Below are positions 44,297 through 54,281 of a DNA stretch of 64,000 nucleotides, piece by piece. Below the pieces are notes generated by a model. It was given only the letters and a program-made list of their open reading frames with translations, did not search any database and had not been told where the DNA came from. Origin of the DNA: Nonlabens arenilitoris (GTDB lineage Bacteria; Bacteroidota; Bacteroidia; Flavobacteriales; Flavobacteriaceae); NCBI RefSeq assembly GCF_002954765.1, contig NZ_MTPW01000001.1, positions 434,001 to 498,000 of the forward strand, written 5' to 3'. A program made the translations under genes and the position numbers. Position 1 is the first letter of the stretch. The number at the start of each line of letters is the position of its first letter.

Positions 44297-44333
44297 AAAA
44301 AGCCCGAAATCAATAATGATTTCGGGCTTTTTT
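44297..44333. terminator. Bidirectional terminator
   Basis: AAAAAGCCCGAAATCA pairs with TGATTTCGGGCTTTTT between the convergent HMA-MauE and hpd genes. Confidence 0.9.
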
Positions 44334-44351
44334 ATTTGATTCAAATAATAT

Positions 44352-45515
44352 TTATAAAGTACCTCTTCTCGCCTGTTGTCTTTCAATAGCTTCAAATAAG
44401 GCTTTAAAATTACCTACTCCAAAGGATTGGGCACCTTTACGCTGGATTACTTCAATAAACATGGTAGGTCTATCTAATACGTTATTAGTAAATAACTGTA
44501 ATAGGTAACCTTCATCATCTCTATCGATAAGAATACCATGTTTTTTAAGTAATTCTATATCTTCATCGATCTCACCTACTCGTTCTAAAATATCGTCATA
44601 ATAAGTATCTGGAACATAAAGAAATTCAACACCACGTTCTCTCATTGCGCTTACTGTAGCAACTATATCATCTGTGGCCACTGCAATATGTTGAACTCCT
44701 GGACCATTGTAGAAATCTAAATATTCTTCAATCTGAGATTTTTTCTTTCCTTCGGCTGGTTCATTGATAGGAAACTTCACTCTACCATTACCATTACTCA
44801 TTACCTTACTCATAAGAGCGGTATATTCTGTCGCAATATCATCGTCTGCAAAAGAAATGATTTGAGCAAATCCCATGACTTCACCATAAAACTTACACCA
44901 TTTATTCATCTCATCCCAACCCACATTACCGACCATATGGTCAATAAACTTTAAACCTACAGGCTCAGGATTATAATGAGATTCCCATTTTTCATATCCT
45001 GGTAAGAAAACTCCATTATAATTTTTGCGTTCTACAAATATGTGAACAGTTTCTCCGTAGGTATAAATACCCGAGCGCACTACTTCACCAAATTCGTCTT
45101 TTTCAACGGTAGGCTCTAAGTAAGGTTTTGCACCACGTTTAGTTGTTTCTTCAAAGGCACTTCTAGCATCTTCTACCCATAAAGCAACTACTTTAACTCC
45201 ATCTCCATGAACATTGATATGCTCATTGAGCTCTCCACCTTTTTGTAATGGAGAGGTAAGGACAAGTTTAATTTTGCCTTGTGTTAATACGTAGGATACA
45301 CGGTCCTTAAGACCAGTTTCTAGTCCAGCATAAGCAAATGATTGGAATCCAAACGCACTTTTATAATAATGTGCTGCTTGCTTTGCATTTCCTACATATA
45401 ATTCTACGTAATCTGTACCAAGCAATGGAAGAAAATCTTCGGCTTCACTAAAGAGTTTTTTAAGTGAATATTCTGTATTAGCTAGGTTAGTTAAGTTTTT
45501 TATTTCTTTAGACAT
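44352..45515 (-). CDS. hpd: 4-hydroxyphenylpyruvate dioxygenase
   Basis: This 387-residue, two-domain extradiol-like dioxygenase converts 4-hydroxyphenylpyruvate to homogentisate in tyrosine catabolism. The iron ligands are visible in FIDHMVGN (His193), GVQHIAVATDDI and MFIEVIQRKG. FGVGNFKALFEAIE at the C-terminus is typical. It is monocistronic here, with no other homogentisate genes in the window. Confidence 0.94.
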   Translation of the reverse strand: MSKEIKNLTNLANTEYSLKKLFSEAEDFLPLLGTDYVELYVGNAKQAAHYYKSAFGFQSFAYAGLETGLKDRVSYVLTQGKIKLVLTSPLQKGGELNEHINVHGDGVKVVALWVEDARSAFEETTKRGAKPYLEPTVEKDEFGEVVRSGIYTYGETVHIFVERKNYNGVFLPGYEKWESHYNPEPVGLKFIDHMVGNVGWDEMNKWCKFYGEVMGFAQIISFADDDIATEYTALMSKVMSNGNGRVKFPINEPAEGKKKSQIEEYLDFYNGPGVQHIAVATDDIVATVSAMRERGVEFLYVPDTYYDDILERVGEIDEDIELLKKHGILIDRDDEGYLLQLFTNNVLDRPTMFIEVIQRKGAQSFGVGNFKALFEAIERQQARRGTL

Positions 45516-45743
45516 AATAATTTTTAATTGTAAATAATGTTATAATAATGTAGTATAGAAAACTGATATTATTACCACATTGCCCTTACATGAGAAGCTA
45601 TTTTATATGAATAATCGATCATTGTATCTAAGATTTAGAACTTAAAAAGTTGCCATTTAAGAAGACTAGGTAAATATACAGATTTGAATATAACTAATGT
45701 ATTATGACAAGTTTTTTATGGTGATTCAGTCTCAACCAGTCAC

Positions 45744-45775
45744 AAAAAAAACCGCTCTTTTAGAGCGGCTTTTAA
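45744..45775 (-). terminator. Terminator downstream of hpd region and upstream of skp end
   Basis: CCGCTCT/AGAGCGG stem at 45752-45768 with a T-run on the minus strand (A-run 45744-45750) lies after the OmpH/Skp stop. Confidence 0.85.
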
Positions 45776-45792
45776 AATATAAAATATAGGGA

Positions 45793-46281
45793 CTATAATC
45801 CCATTTCTGTTTTAACAGCTTCAGTGATATTTGCAGATTCTTCAGCAAATAATACAGAACTTACAGATACGATAATTTTAAATCCTTTTGCCTTTGCTAC
45901 CTTTTCTATAGCTGCATTCAGTTTATCATATATAGGTTGCATCAATTCATTTCGTCTAGTTGCTAATTTTAATTCGGCACCTTGCTTTTCTGTATTTAAA
46001 GAACCTTCTAGCTGTTGAGCCATTTTAATGATTTCTTGTCTTCTTTCTTCAGTCACTCCTTCTGATTGTGCCTCTTGTTGTAAAGCTTGAAATCTTGCAT
46101 TGGCATTGGTTTCGGCTTTTGTAATATCTGCTTGAAGATTACTGGTGTAATTTTTCAATTGAGTTTCTGCAGCACTAACTTCTGGCATTTTAGACATTAA
46201 GAATTCTGCATCAACATATCCTGTTTGTGCAAATGTGAAAGATGAAGCTACAAGAGCTACTAGTAATAATAATTTTTTCAT
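45793..46281 (-). CDS. OmpH/Skp-family periplasmic chaperone
   Basis: This 162-residue protein has a cleavable signal (SFTFAQTGYVDAEFLM) and a long alpha-helical coiled-coil body rich in Gln and Glu. It matches Skp/OmpH chaperones that carry unfolded outer-membrane proteins across the periplasm. In Bacteroidetes several paralogues often occur; this one stands alone. Confidence 0.87.
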   Translation of the reverse strand: MKKLLLLVALVASSFTFAQTGYVDAEFLMSKMPEVSAAETQLKNYTSNLQADITKAETNANARFQALQQEAQSEGVTEERRQEIIKMAQQLEGSLNTEKQGAELKLATRRNELMQPIYDKLNAAIEKVAKAKGFKIIVSVSSVLFAEESANITEAVKTEMGL

Positions 46282-46372
46282 GATTGTATTTTAACGGGCA
46301 CAAGATAATTAAAATGTTCCCTATTGTTTATATAAATTTCAATTTCCAATAACTAAGCCAAAGTTATTAAGA

Positions 46373-48988
46373 TTACCTTTTTACCGCAAAAAAACCAGTT
46401 TGCTCTTTTGAGACATTATCGATATCATATTGTAATAAGTACCAGTAAGTACTCGATGGTAAAGGGTTACCATTATAGGTAGCATCCCACCCTATACCAT
46501 CGGGTGCTAGTTGCTTTAATAATTTTCCATAACGATCAAAAACATAAATACCTGTTACATTAACATCCGCACTATTGATATCTATTCTCCAATAGTCATG
46601 ATAACCGTCATTATTAGGTGTGATATAATCTGGTATCACAAATAGAGGCTCTTCCGGTACTGGGATAATCACTATAGGATTGATAGTTAATTCAAAACTT
46701 ACCTCATCACTACAACCAGACGCATTAATATCATAAATATATAGAGTTACTGGATAAGTATTAAAATCAGTAATATTTACAATATCACCAGTCATGTATG
46801 AAGAACCTAGTCCTCCAGAATCTGTAAAAAATAATTGATTACCACTTAAATTGGTTCCATTGATCACAGGGAAAGTGTAAGAGCCTGTAACGCTTTGAGA
46901 AGCTACCGGATTCAATATGGGAACAGGTATAACATTAATCGTAAATGTTTCTGTAATAGAATTATTAGTTGTTAGACCACTATCAGTTACTGTACATTCA
47001 TAAGTAGTAGTAACCGCAGGTGTTACAGTTAATGATATTGCGGTAGACAATACTGTAGCGACTCCTTGTTCTCGCCATTCATAATTATAAGATCCTTGCG
47101 CTGTTGCAGGACTCACCGTTGCCATTAAAGTGGTAGACTCTCCAGCACAAAAATCATTTCCTGTAGCGCTTATAGTTAAATTAAGCATAGGTGGATCCAT
47201 TATACCTAGAATAAAGCTTTCTTCATCACTACAACTACCATTATCATCATAGATGTAAAGAGCAATAGGCAGTACCGCAAAGTCTGCTGTGGTTACTACA
47301 TCACCTGGATTATACATGGTTCCATTTCCGTTAGGCTGTGTATAATACGCCTCTCCACCTGTTAAACCTACTCCTGTTATAGCCGGAAATGTAAAGCTAC
47401 CAGTCACGTTTTGATCTACTAGATCATCAATATCAATTACTGCTAGTACATTAAAATCTGTCATATCAAATCCCATTCCCGTACCGTTCTCAACACCAGA
47501 ATCGTTTACTGTAACAGATACCGTAGTAGCAACATTCACTGTTACTGTAATAGATGCCATGTTAGGATAGCTTGTTCCCTGTGTATCTGACCAGTTATAG
47601 GTATAATTACCATAAGCATTTGCAGGGACTGGTGTAGCCGTTAACGTGACCATATCACCAACGCATACATCTTGGATTCCACCAGGACTAATAGTTACCT
47701 GCACATCAACAAATTCTATGTCAAACTGCTCAATGAGTTCACAACCATTGGCATCAATTCCATAAACGTAAATTGTTGCTGGATTAGTAGTAAATAAAGT
47801 TTGATCAACTATATCACCAGTATTCCAAGGAGTACCCGTATGGGCAGGATTATCATAAAATGCAGCATTTGTAGGTATATTAGTTCCTGTTATTGCTGGT
47901 AATGTATAATTACTATGCGCGATAACATTTGCAATAGGATTCCACGATGGCAAAGGGTTTACCGTAACTGTAATACTAGAAGTGGCTATATTATCTGGCG
48001 CAACACGTCCAGAGTCTGTAATAGTACATTCATAAGTAGTAGTAGTCGTTATATTAATAGGTAAAATAGCACTAGTACCTACTACACCGGCTTGACCTTG
48101 TATACGCCACTCATATGAGTATACACCTAGTGGTGTTAAAGGATCTGCTGTTGTATTAAGAATTGTATTTGCATTTTGACAATATTCTGGATCAGTATTT
48201 CCGTTAGAATCTTCTATCTCTAAACTTATTGAGCAAATAACATCAGACGCCACCTCAGCAGCACCGAATATATCTGAGCTAACTAGATTAGGACAATTAG
48301 CCGTTGTTTGAGCTGTATTTATATCAATAAAACGAGTATCATTTCCACCCGTTGCAACTAATTCAAAGGTAGGATTGATAGCACAAGGATTTGCGGTTAT
48401 AATGGTAACTACTCCAAAAACATTATTGAATCCTGATACACCAGGTATCGTTCCAACCAGACTAGAATTACTAGGGTTTGCAACATCTATAAGAGCGAGA
48501 TCATTACCGTCTGCACTTAAATATAAGTTACCATTAAAATAAGTTAAATCTCCTGCACTAGGAAAGCCAGTATCGCCTAGATATGTAGCGGTCATGCTCG
48601 CTATATCAAATCTAAAAAGACCACCAGGTGAATTAGTATGGACACCTAGTAAAGTACCTGGTCCTTCCTTAACTAAAGAATCTACTCTAAAGTTTCCCGT
48701 AAAACCTACAACGTTTAAAATCCCTAATGAAGTCACTACCCCATTAGATACATTAATTAAAAACAATTCATCGTTACGTATACCGTACAAAGTATCATCA
48801 GTATCACCTTGTGCTATATCAAAGAAAGAAGAAGAATAACTAGCGACTACTGTCGAACTGCAATTCCCTAAATCTGCAAGTACTATATCACCGTTTGCTA
48901 AACATAAATAAGAAGAGTTTACTGATTGCGCTTTCGCGAAAGCGAAAATAAACAAACATAACAAACTTAAAATCAGTTGCTTTTTCAA
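46373..48988 (-). CDS. T9SS type B exported protein with Ig/PKD-like repeats
   Basis: About 871 residues if started at TTG 48988 (then KKQLILSLLCLFIFAFAKAQS); no ATG is available near the N-terminus, and the -7 element lies too close upstream for the 49009 codon. After the signal comes a propeller-like head (about 20-230), then three similar Ig/PKD-like repeats (for example FPAITGVGLTGGEAYYTQ and FPVINGTNLSGNQLFFTD). The C-terminus (TPNNDGYHDYWRI, VFDRYGKLLKQL) is the gliding-motility-associated type B sorting domain, which directs secretion by the type IX system. Surface adhesin or matrix protein is likely. Confidence 0.85.
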   Translation of the reverse strand: MKKQLILSLLCLFIFAFAKAQSVNSSYLCLANGDIVLADLGNCSSTVVASYSSSFFDIAQGDTDDTLYGIRNDELFLINVSNGVVTSLGILNVVGFTGNFRVDSLVKEGPGTLLGVHTNSPGGLFRFDIASMTATYLGDTGFPSAGDLTYFNGNLYLSADGNDLALIDVANPSNSSLVGTIPGVSGFNNVFGVVTIITANPCAINPTFELVATGGNDTRFIDINTAQTTANCPNLVSSDIFGAAEVASDVICSISLEIEDSNGNTDPEYCQNANTILNTTADPLTPLGVYSYEWRIQGQAGVVGTSAILPINITTTTTYECTITDSGRVAPDNIATSSITVTVNPLPSWNPIANVIAHSNYTLPAITGTNIPTNAAFYDNPAHTGTPWNTGDIVDQTLFTTNPATIYVYGIDANGCELIEQFDIEFVDVQVTISPGGIQDVCVGDMVTLTATPVPANAYGNYTYNWSDTQGTSYPNMASITVTVNVATTVSVTVNDSGVENGTGMGFDMTDFNVLAVIDIDDLVDQNVTGSFTFPAITGVGLTGGEAYYTQPNGNGTMYNPGDVVTTADFAVLPIALYIYDDNGSCSDEESFILGIMDPPMLNLTISATGNDFCAGESTTLMATVSPATAQGSYNYEWREQGVATVLSTAISLTVTPAVTTTYECTVTDSGLTTNNSITETFTINVIPVPILNPVASQSVTGSYTFPVINGTNLSGNQLFFTDSGGLGSSYMTGDIVNITDFNTYPVTLYIYDINASGCSDEVSFELTINPIVIIPVPEEPLFVIPDYITPNNDGYHDYWRIDINSADVNVTGIYVFDRYGKLLKQLAPDGIGWDATYNGNPLPSSTYWYLLQYDIDNVSKEQTGFFAVKR
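48929..48944. repeat. CGCTTTCGCGAAAGCG palindrome, perfect copy, in a signal peptide
   Basis: A perfect copy encoding AFAKA at the end of the T9SS protein signal peptide. Confidence 0.95.
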
Positions 48989-49006
48989 GAAAATATAATT
49001 TTGCCG

Positions 49007-49014
49007 CAAAAATA
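49007..49014 (-). promoter_or_regulatory. -7 element TATTTTTG for the T9SS protein gene
   Basis: TATTTTTG at 49014-49007 (minus strand) predicts transcription from about 49000, which supports a TTG start at 48988 over one at 49009. Confidence 0.5.
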
Positions 49015-49124
49015 TAATAATTATTGACCAAGAACTGACTTATCTTTAGATTATCGTTATGTAATCGTTAAAAAACCAATATTCTACCTTCCCTATATTA
49101 TATTGCCTGCTTAAATAATTCAAC

Positions 49125-50021
49125 ATGAAAAAATCATTATTTTTTATTGCTATCCTTTTCAGCATTATAGCTACTGCACAATATGAAATAGTATACAACC
49201 TTGAAAAAGGAAAGTCTTATCCTCAAAATCAGGTCGTGACTAGTGAGCAACAGCAGGTTATTAATGGTATGCCGCAAGAAATCACAACCATCATTACTAC
49301 AGAAACAGATTATCTTGTAACTGATGTGAAGGACGGTATTTATTACATTGACATTATTATTAAAAAAATGTCTAACGAGACTAAGACACCTATGGGCACA
49401 GAGACCATAACATCAGATGGTCCAGAATCTAATGCTATGAACACCATATTTAAAAATATGATTAAAGAACCTATAAAAATCACCATGAATAAACATGGCG
49501 AAATTTTAAGTTTTGACAATAGTGCACAATTGGAAGGTTTGACTAATGGTGTAGAAATGCCGCAAATGCAATTATTACAAGTAGAGGCAGCTTTAAAAAA
49601 AGAAATGAGCGCTGAAAAACAAACCGCAAATTACCAACAATTATCTGCAATTTTACCTAAAGAAAAAGTAGCTGTTGGTGATTCTTGGTTCCAATCGATA
49701 ACCGTAAATTCTATTGCTGCTTTTGAGGCTACTAGTAATTTTGAATTAGAAAGCGTTAATGATAATTCATATATCATAAGCTCAACTGCAATTGTAAAAT
49801 CGCCAGATAACGCAAGTACTAATCTTAACGGCATGAAAGCTAATTACAGCCTTTCTGGTCCTAGCTCTGGTACATACACTATCGATAAAGAAACAGGATG
49901 GATTACCAGTGCTTCTATAAGACAAGAATTAGATGGTGATATCGTAATTGAGAAATCTGATATGATGCCTCAAGAAATGAAAATGACGATGAAGACTCAA
50001 ACAACAACAGTTATTGAATAA
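49125..50021 (+). CDS. DUF6263-like exported protein
   Basis: This 298-residue protein has a signal peptide (SIIATAQ) and a beta-rich body: YEIVYNLEKGKSYPQNQVV, ITMNKHGEILSFDNS, KVAVGDSWFQS and GTYTIDKETGWITSA. This resembles the DUF6263 family of Bacteroidetes periplasmic or surface proteins with no known function. A terminator follows the gene. Confidence 0.65.
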   Translation: MKKSLFFIAILFSIIATAQYEIVYNLEKGKSYPQNQVVTSEQQQVINGMPQEITTIITTETDYLVTDVKDGIYYIDIIIKKMSNETKTPMGTETITSDGPESNAMNTIFKNMIKEPIKITMNKHGEILSFDNSAQLEGLTNGVEMPQMQLLQVEAALKKEMSAEKQTANYQQLSAILPKEKVAVGDSWFQSITVNSIAAFEATSNFELESVNDNSYIISSTAIVKSPDNASTNLNGMKANYSLSGPSSGTYTIDKETGWITSASIRQELDGDIVIEKSDMMPQEMKMTMKTQTTTVIE

Positions 50022-50036
50022 CGTTTACTATTATAT

Positions 50037-50073
50037 AAAAAGCCCTCTAAGATTTACTTAAAGGGCTTTTTTT
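50037..50073. terminator. Terminator between DUF6263-like gene and DEAD helicase
   Basis: AAAAAGCCCT at 50037-50046 pairs with AGGGCTTTTT from 50062, with a T-run; serves the convergent genes. Confidence 0.85.
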
Positions 50074-50079
50074 ATAGCC

Positions 50080-51429
50080 TTATTTTTTCCTACGTCTGTT
50101 TGCTATTTTATCGCCGCGAGTCTTAGGTTTCTTATATTTTTTTGCAATTTCTCTACGGTAACTTCCACCTAAATTTACTTTTTTATTCTTTTCACTTTTT
50201 TCGTGAAATGAAGCTCCTCGCTCTTCTTCAATAATTTTGTGAGGATTAAAAAGCTCGCGTACAACTGGTTTCTCTTCAGGTGTTTTTTGATTAGAAACTT
50301 CAACTTCTTCTGGAAAAGGAATTTCTGGAATTTTATAGTCCATTAAAGCTTCTATAGCTTCTTTATCGTCCTTTTCTTTTTCTGTGTAGAACAAGATTGT
50401 TTTACCTTTCTCCTCTGCACGACCACTACGACCTATACGGTGCATATAATTCTCTGGAAAAGAAGGTACATCTATATTTATTACGTGAGATATTTTATCT
50501 AAGTCTAATCCACGCGCCATCACGTCTGTAGCTATTAAGATGCGACGTTCACCACTATCAAAGAGCTCTATAGAACGTAATCTATAATTTTGTGTTTTAT
50601 TAGAATGTATAACGGCGATCTCATCACCATATCGTTCCAGCATATAATCTTGTAAACGATCTGCACTCTTTTTATTTCCTACAAAAACAAGTACTTTTTT
50701 AAATTCTTCTTCATCTGTAAGCAAATCCATTAATAGATTAGCTTTAGTATAAAAATTCTCTACTGGGTAACAGGTTTGAGTGATATTTTCTAATCTTGTA
50801 CCACTTACCGCTACTGATACTTTTTCTGGATTAAAGAAATATGATTTAATAAAATCTTCTATTTGATCTGTCATCGTTGCGCTGAACATGATGTTCTGAC
50901 GCTTAACAGGTAGGTGATCAAAAATGTTAGTTAATTGAAATCTAAAACCTAAATCTAGCATTACATCTACCTCATCAATGACTACCTTCTTACAATTTTT
51001 CAATCGTACGGTTTGCGCAACTATCAAATCATAAAGACGCCCTGGAGTTGCTACGATAATATCAACACCATCAGCCACAGCTTTCTTTTGTGTATTAATA
51101 TTAGTACCACCATAAACACCTAGCACTCTAACATTGATATAAGCAGCATAAGCTTCAATTTGCTCAACAACTTGAACAACTAGTTCTCTAGTAGGTACTA
51201 GAATTAAAATTCTAGGATCAAGAGTGTCTGCATATTTAAGTTCATGAAGCAATGGCAACATATAACCTAGTGTTTTACCAGTACCAGTTTGAGCAATACC
51301 TATCATGTCTCTACCCGATAAAATTACCGGAAAAGCTTGCTCTTGAATAGGTGTCATCGTGGTAAAACCTAAATCGTTAATACCATTGCGCAATGGTGTT
51401 CCCAGATTTAGTTCCTCAAAATTCTTCAT
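50080..51429 (-). CDS. DEAD-box RNA helicase with DEVD motif II
   Basis: This 449-residue helicase has the Q motif (GFTTMTPIQEQAFP), Walker A (AQTGTGKT), motif III SATM, and motif VI HRIGRSGRAE. Motif II reads DEVD in place of DEAD, a conservative change. The basic tail (KYKKPKTRGDKIANRRRKK) would bind RNA. It probably remodels ribosomal or structured RNA. A TACCTTTG element lies 15 bases upstream of the ATG. Confidence 0.92.
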   Translation of the reverse strand: MKNFEELNLGTPLRNGINDLGFTTMTPIQEQAFPVILSGRDMIGIAQTGTGKTLGYMLPLLHELKYADTLDPRILILVPTRELVVQVVEQIEAYAAYINVRVLGVYGGTNINTQKKAVADGVDIIVATPGRLYDLIVAQTVRLKNCKKVVIDEVDVMLDLGFRFQLTNIFDHLPVKRQNIMFSATMTDQIEDFIKSYFFNPEKVSVAVSGTRLENITQTCYPVENFYTKANLLMDLLTDEEEFKKVLVFVGNKKSADRLQDYMLERYGDEIAVIHSNKTQNYRLRSIELFDSGERRILIATDVMARGLDLDKISHVINIDVPSFPENYMHRIGRSGRAEEKGKTILFYTEKEKDDKEAIEALMDYKIPEIPFPEEVEVSNQKTPEEKPVVRELFNPHKIIEEERGASFHEKSEKNKKVNLGGSYRREIAKKYKKPKTRGDKIANRRRKK

Positions 51430-51443
51430 GAAAATGATTTTTG

Positions 51444-51451
51444 CAAAGGTA
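51444..51451 (-). promoter_or_regulatory. -7 element TACCTTTG for the helicase gene
   Basis: TACCTTTG on the minus strand matches TAnnTTTG, 15 bases before the helicase ATG. Confidence 0.5.
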
Positions 51452-51595
51452 ATGGAAATGACTCAGGTAACGTACTCTTAAACAATCGCTTTTTAAGGGC
51501 TCGTAGCAATCTTAAACTCACTTATTAGCCTAGTTATGAATCAAACTAATGTACAGTAAAGAATCCTCTTTATAATAAAACAGTAACTACTGTCT

Positions 51596-51603
51596 TATCT
51601 TTG
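51596..51603 (+). promoter_or_regulatory. -7 element TATCTTTG for rlmF
   Basis: TATCTTTG ends 5 bases before the ATG at 51609, implying a very short or absent leader. Confidence 0.55.
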
Positions 51604-51608
51604 CAGCC

Positions 51609-52478
51609 ATGCATGATAATAATTTACACAAACATGGATATGATCTCGACTTATTATCAGAATCGTATCCAGACCTTAAGCCTCACTTCATCACAAAAGA
51701 AGATGGTTACATAAGTATAGACTTCACAAATCCAGCTTCAGTACTTGCTTTAAATAGTGCACTACTTAAAGAACACTATGGTGTGAATCACTGGGAATTA
51801 CCGGTTGATTATTTGAGTCCACCTATACCTAGCCGTGTAGACTACATACTTCATTTAGCAGATCTAGTAGGAGAAAAAAATATTACAGGTTTAGACATAG
51901 GTACTGGAGCTAATATGATCTACCCTATTCTAGGTACTGCAATTTTCAATTGGAAAATGGTAGGTAGTGAGGTTGATGAGGACAGTTACGCTTTTGCGAA
52001 AGCGTTACAAGAAAAAATCACGCTGCCTAAATCACGTAAGATTTCTAATATCAAATTGAGATTTCAAGAAAATCGTGGTTCTATATTAAAGAACATCATT
52101 AAGCCTCAAGAGCTCTATGATTTTACTATGTGTAATCCACCTTTTTACGGTAGTGAAGATGAAGCTATTAAGGCCAACCAGCGTAAAAATAAAAATTTAG
52201 GAAACGAAGTAAGCGAGCGCAATTTTGCCGGTAAATCTCACGAATTATGGTGCAATGGTGGCGAGGCTTTATTTATAAAGAGATTGATCAAAGAAAGTGT
52301 TGCTTTTAAATCGCAAGTAGGCTGGTTTACCTGTTTAATATCTCGTAAAGAAAACTTACCTAAACTCGAGAAACAACTTACTAAATTAAAAGCGAGTTAT
52401 AAAATAGTACCTATGAATAGTGGGAATAAAAAGAGCCGTTTTATCGCATGGAAATTTGATAGAAAACCTACAGAATAA
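51609..52478 (+). CDS. rlmF: 23S rRNA m6A1618 methyltransferase
   Basis: This 289-residue SAM-dependent methyltransferase has LDIGTGANMIYPILG for SAM binding and the catalytic MCNPPFYGS motif of N6-adenine methyltransferases. PDLKPHF and IDFTNPASVLALNSALL are features of the RlmF family, which modifies A1618 of 23S rRNA. A near-copy of the palindrome encodes YAFAKA at 51989. Confidence 0.9.
   Translation: MHDNNLHKHGYDLDLLSESYPDLKPHFITKEDGYISIDFTNPASVLALNSALLKEHYGVNHWELPVDYLSPPIPSRVDYILHLADLVGEKNITGLDIGTGANMIYPILGTAIFNWKMVGSEVDEDSYAFAKALQEKITLPKSRKISNIKLRFQENRGSILKNIIKPQELYDFTMCNPPFYGSEDEAIKANQRKNKNLGNEVSERNFAGKSHELWCNGGEALFIKRLIKESVAFKSQVGWFTCLISRKENLPKLEKQLTKLKASYKIVPMNSGNKKSRFIAWKFDRKPTE
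51989..52004. repeat. Palindrome copy with one mismatch, in rlmF
   Basis: CGCTTTTGCGAAAGCG, one base from consensus; encodes AFAKA. Confidence 0.8.
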
Positions 52479-52499
52479 TATCTTTATTATATAAATGTC

Positions 52500-53765
52500 C
52501 TATTCAATTTTTTGAGATTTAAAATCATTTAAAAACTGAGTGATTTTATCACCTTTTACATGATCCATTACAACAATTTTAAACCACACTGGATGATTGT
52601 GATTATCTGGCACAAGTCCGTATTTAAGAGCAATCATAGGTGAGATAAAATCACGATGAATGGTTATAATATTGCTATCCTTAAAATGAATGAGTCTTAC
52701 ATTAAGCTCTAACAAATGATTTTTTAATCGAGTCGTGCGAGCTGCTAGGGCTAGCATGCGCTCTGCCCAATCATAAGGACCGTAATTCATTAATATTTTA
52801 TAAATACTTATCGCATTTGCACCACTACGACTTCCCACTAGCGTGCAATCCATTCCTGCTACATACTGTGCACTATCGGTAAGACTATATTTAAGTAATC
52901 CTTTTCTAATCACAAAAATCCCAGTACCGTATGGGGCTTGTAACATTTTATGAGCATCTAGTGTAAAGGAATCAATACGATCATCATTAAAAGTTAATGG
53001 TTGATCTGGATTTGTAAATGGCAAGAAAAATCCACCATATGCTCCGTCTACATGAACTTTAACCGTCATGGAAGGATACTGTGCGATAACAGCCATATAG
53101 TCATCCAATGAATCTACAGAACCAAACATAGTCGTCATCATGTTGCAGACTAATATCAACTTATCAACACCTTGTGATTGTAATAAATCTAATCGGTTTT
53201 TAAGATCTGTTGAATCGATGGCTCTAGTTTCTGAATCAACCTTGACTTTAACGAGTTTTATATTTAACAGATTGCTTGCTTTATCCATACTATAATGAGC
53301 GTCTTCACTACATAATATGGCAATAGAACTATAATCTTTTTCTAGTCCATAGGTCTCATTAAATAAGTTACGATATACCCATATGGCCTGTATATTACCT
53401 TCAGTACCACCTGAAGATACATAACCATCGATAGAATCTGGTTGCGCTTTGAGAATATCCTGAGCAATAATTTTAATAACCTCAGCTTCTAATCGTTGTG
53501 TGCCAGAGAAATAAGGCTCTGATAAATCTGTATCTGTATGTACACCTATATGATTAGGATTATTAATAAGAGTTTTAAGAAATGTAGACCCATCGAGAAC
53601 TTGAGAATCTGGTGCAAATTCTTGCTTATCAAGATGAGATGCGGGCACACCCATTTTTAAACTATCATAATAATTGATATTTTGAGATAACGCTTCTAGA
53701 ATGTGTTGATCAATCGCTTCTTTAGAAAGACGTCTCCAACTACTATAAACCTGATTGTAAGTCAC
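52500..53765 (-). CDS. PLP-dependent group II decarboxylase (histidine decarboxylase-like)
   Basis: This 421-residue protein has SSGGTEGNIQAIWVYRNL, HVDGAYGGFFLPF with the PLP-interacting Asp, and the PLP lysine in TLDAHKMLQAPYGTG. It is close in form to the histidine/serine decarboxylase branch of group II amino-acid decarboxylases. The natural substrate is not fixed by the visible residues; it also could be an aromatic or aspartate decarboxylase. Monocistronic and convergent with rlmF. Confidence 0.8.
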   Translation of the reverse strand: MTYNQVYSSWRRLSKEAIDQHILEALSQNINYYDSLKMGVPASHLDKQEFAPDSQVLDGSTFLKTLINNPNHIGVHTDTDLSEPYFSGTQRLEAEVIKIIAQDILKAQPDSIDGYVSSGGTEGNIQAIWVYRNLFNETYGLEKDYSSIAILCSEDAHYSMDKASNLLNIKLVKVKVDSETRAIDSTDLKNRLDLLQSQGVDKLILVCNMMTTMFGSVDSLDDYMAVIAQYPSMTVKVHVDGAYGGFFLPFTNPDQPLTFNDDRIDSFTLDAHKMLQAPYGTGIFVIRKGLLKYSLTDSAQYVAGMDCTLVGSRSGANAISIYKILMNYGPYDWAERMLALAARTTRLKNHLLELNVRLIHFKDSNIITIHRDFISPMIALKYGLVPDNHNHPVWFKIVVMDHVKGDKITQFLNDFKSQKIE

Positions 53766-53871
53766 TTATATTATTTTTAATAAATATGCTGCTAAATTAT
53801 TTAAATTTAGAATGACAAGTAATGATAATTGTCATTTTTGTTCATCTAAAACGTATATTTTTAAACATTCT

Positions 53872-54243
53872 ATGCAACAAAATCTGGCAACGAAGTCTAT
53901 ACGACCCTTTATAGGCTGCAATGATTATGCAGAATCTATTGCTTTTTATAAAGCCATAGGATTTCAAGTGACTTCCATAGCGACTAACATGAGTGTTTGT
54001 CAACTAGGAAATTGTAGTTTCTATCTTCAAGACTCTCAGGTTAAAGATTGGATAGAAAACACGATGTTATTTCTTGAGGTTAATGATCCAGCAGGCTTTT
54101 TAAGTTACTTGAAGTCTCTAGATTTAAAGAAACAATTCCCTACCATTCAACTTAAAGGAATGGTGAAGTATGATTGGGGACAAGAGTTCTTTCTTCATGA
54201 TCCTAGTAATATATTGTGGCATATAGGAGCTTTCAAAGAGTAA
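53872..54243 (+). CDS. VOC-family (glyoxalase/bleomycin resistance-like) protein
   Basis: The start is placed at ATG 53872 (MQQNLATKSIRPFIGCND), giving 123 residues, as the frame's first ATG at 53812 adds a Cys-rich stretch lying within the upstream leader. Two beta-alpha-beta units of a vicinal oxygen chelate fold are visible (SIAFYKAIGFQVTSI; FFLHDPSNILWHIG). The function cannot be told from sequence; glyoxalase metal ligands are not all present. Confidence 0.75.
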   Translation: MQQNLATKSIRPFIGCNDYAESIAFYKAIGFQVTSIATNMSVCQLGNCSFYLQDSQVKDWIENTMLFLEVNDPAGFLSYLKSLDLKKQFPTIQLKGMVKYDWGQEFFLHDPSNILWHIGAFKE

Positions 54244-54281
54244 TGAAATAAAACTTTTCCGACTTTACTAAAAAGACTATT

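Noticed and set aside
50080..51429. DEVD motif II as evidence for an inactive helicase
   Set aside because: The Val for Ala change is conservative and all other motifs are intact; no loss of function is implied.
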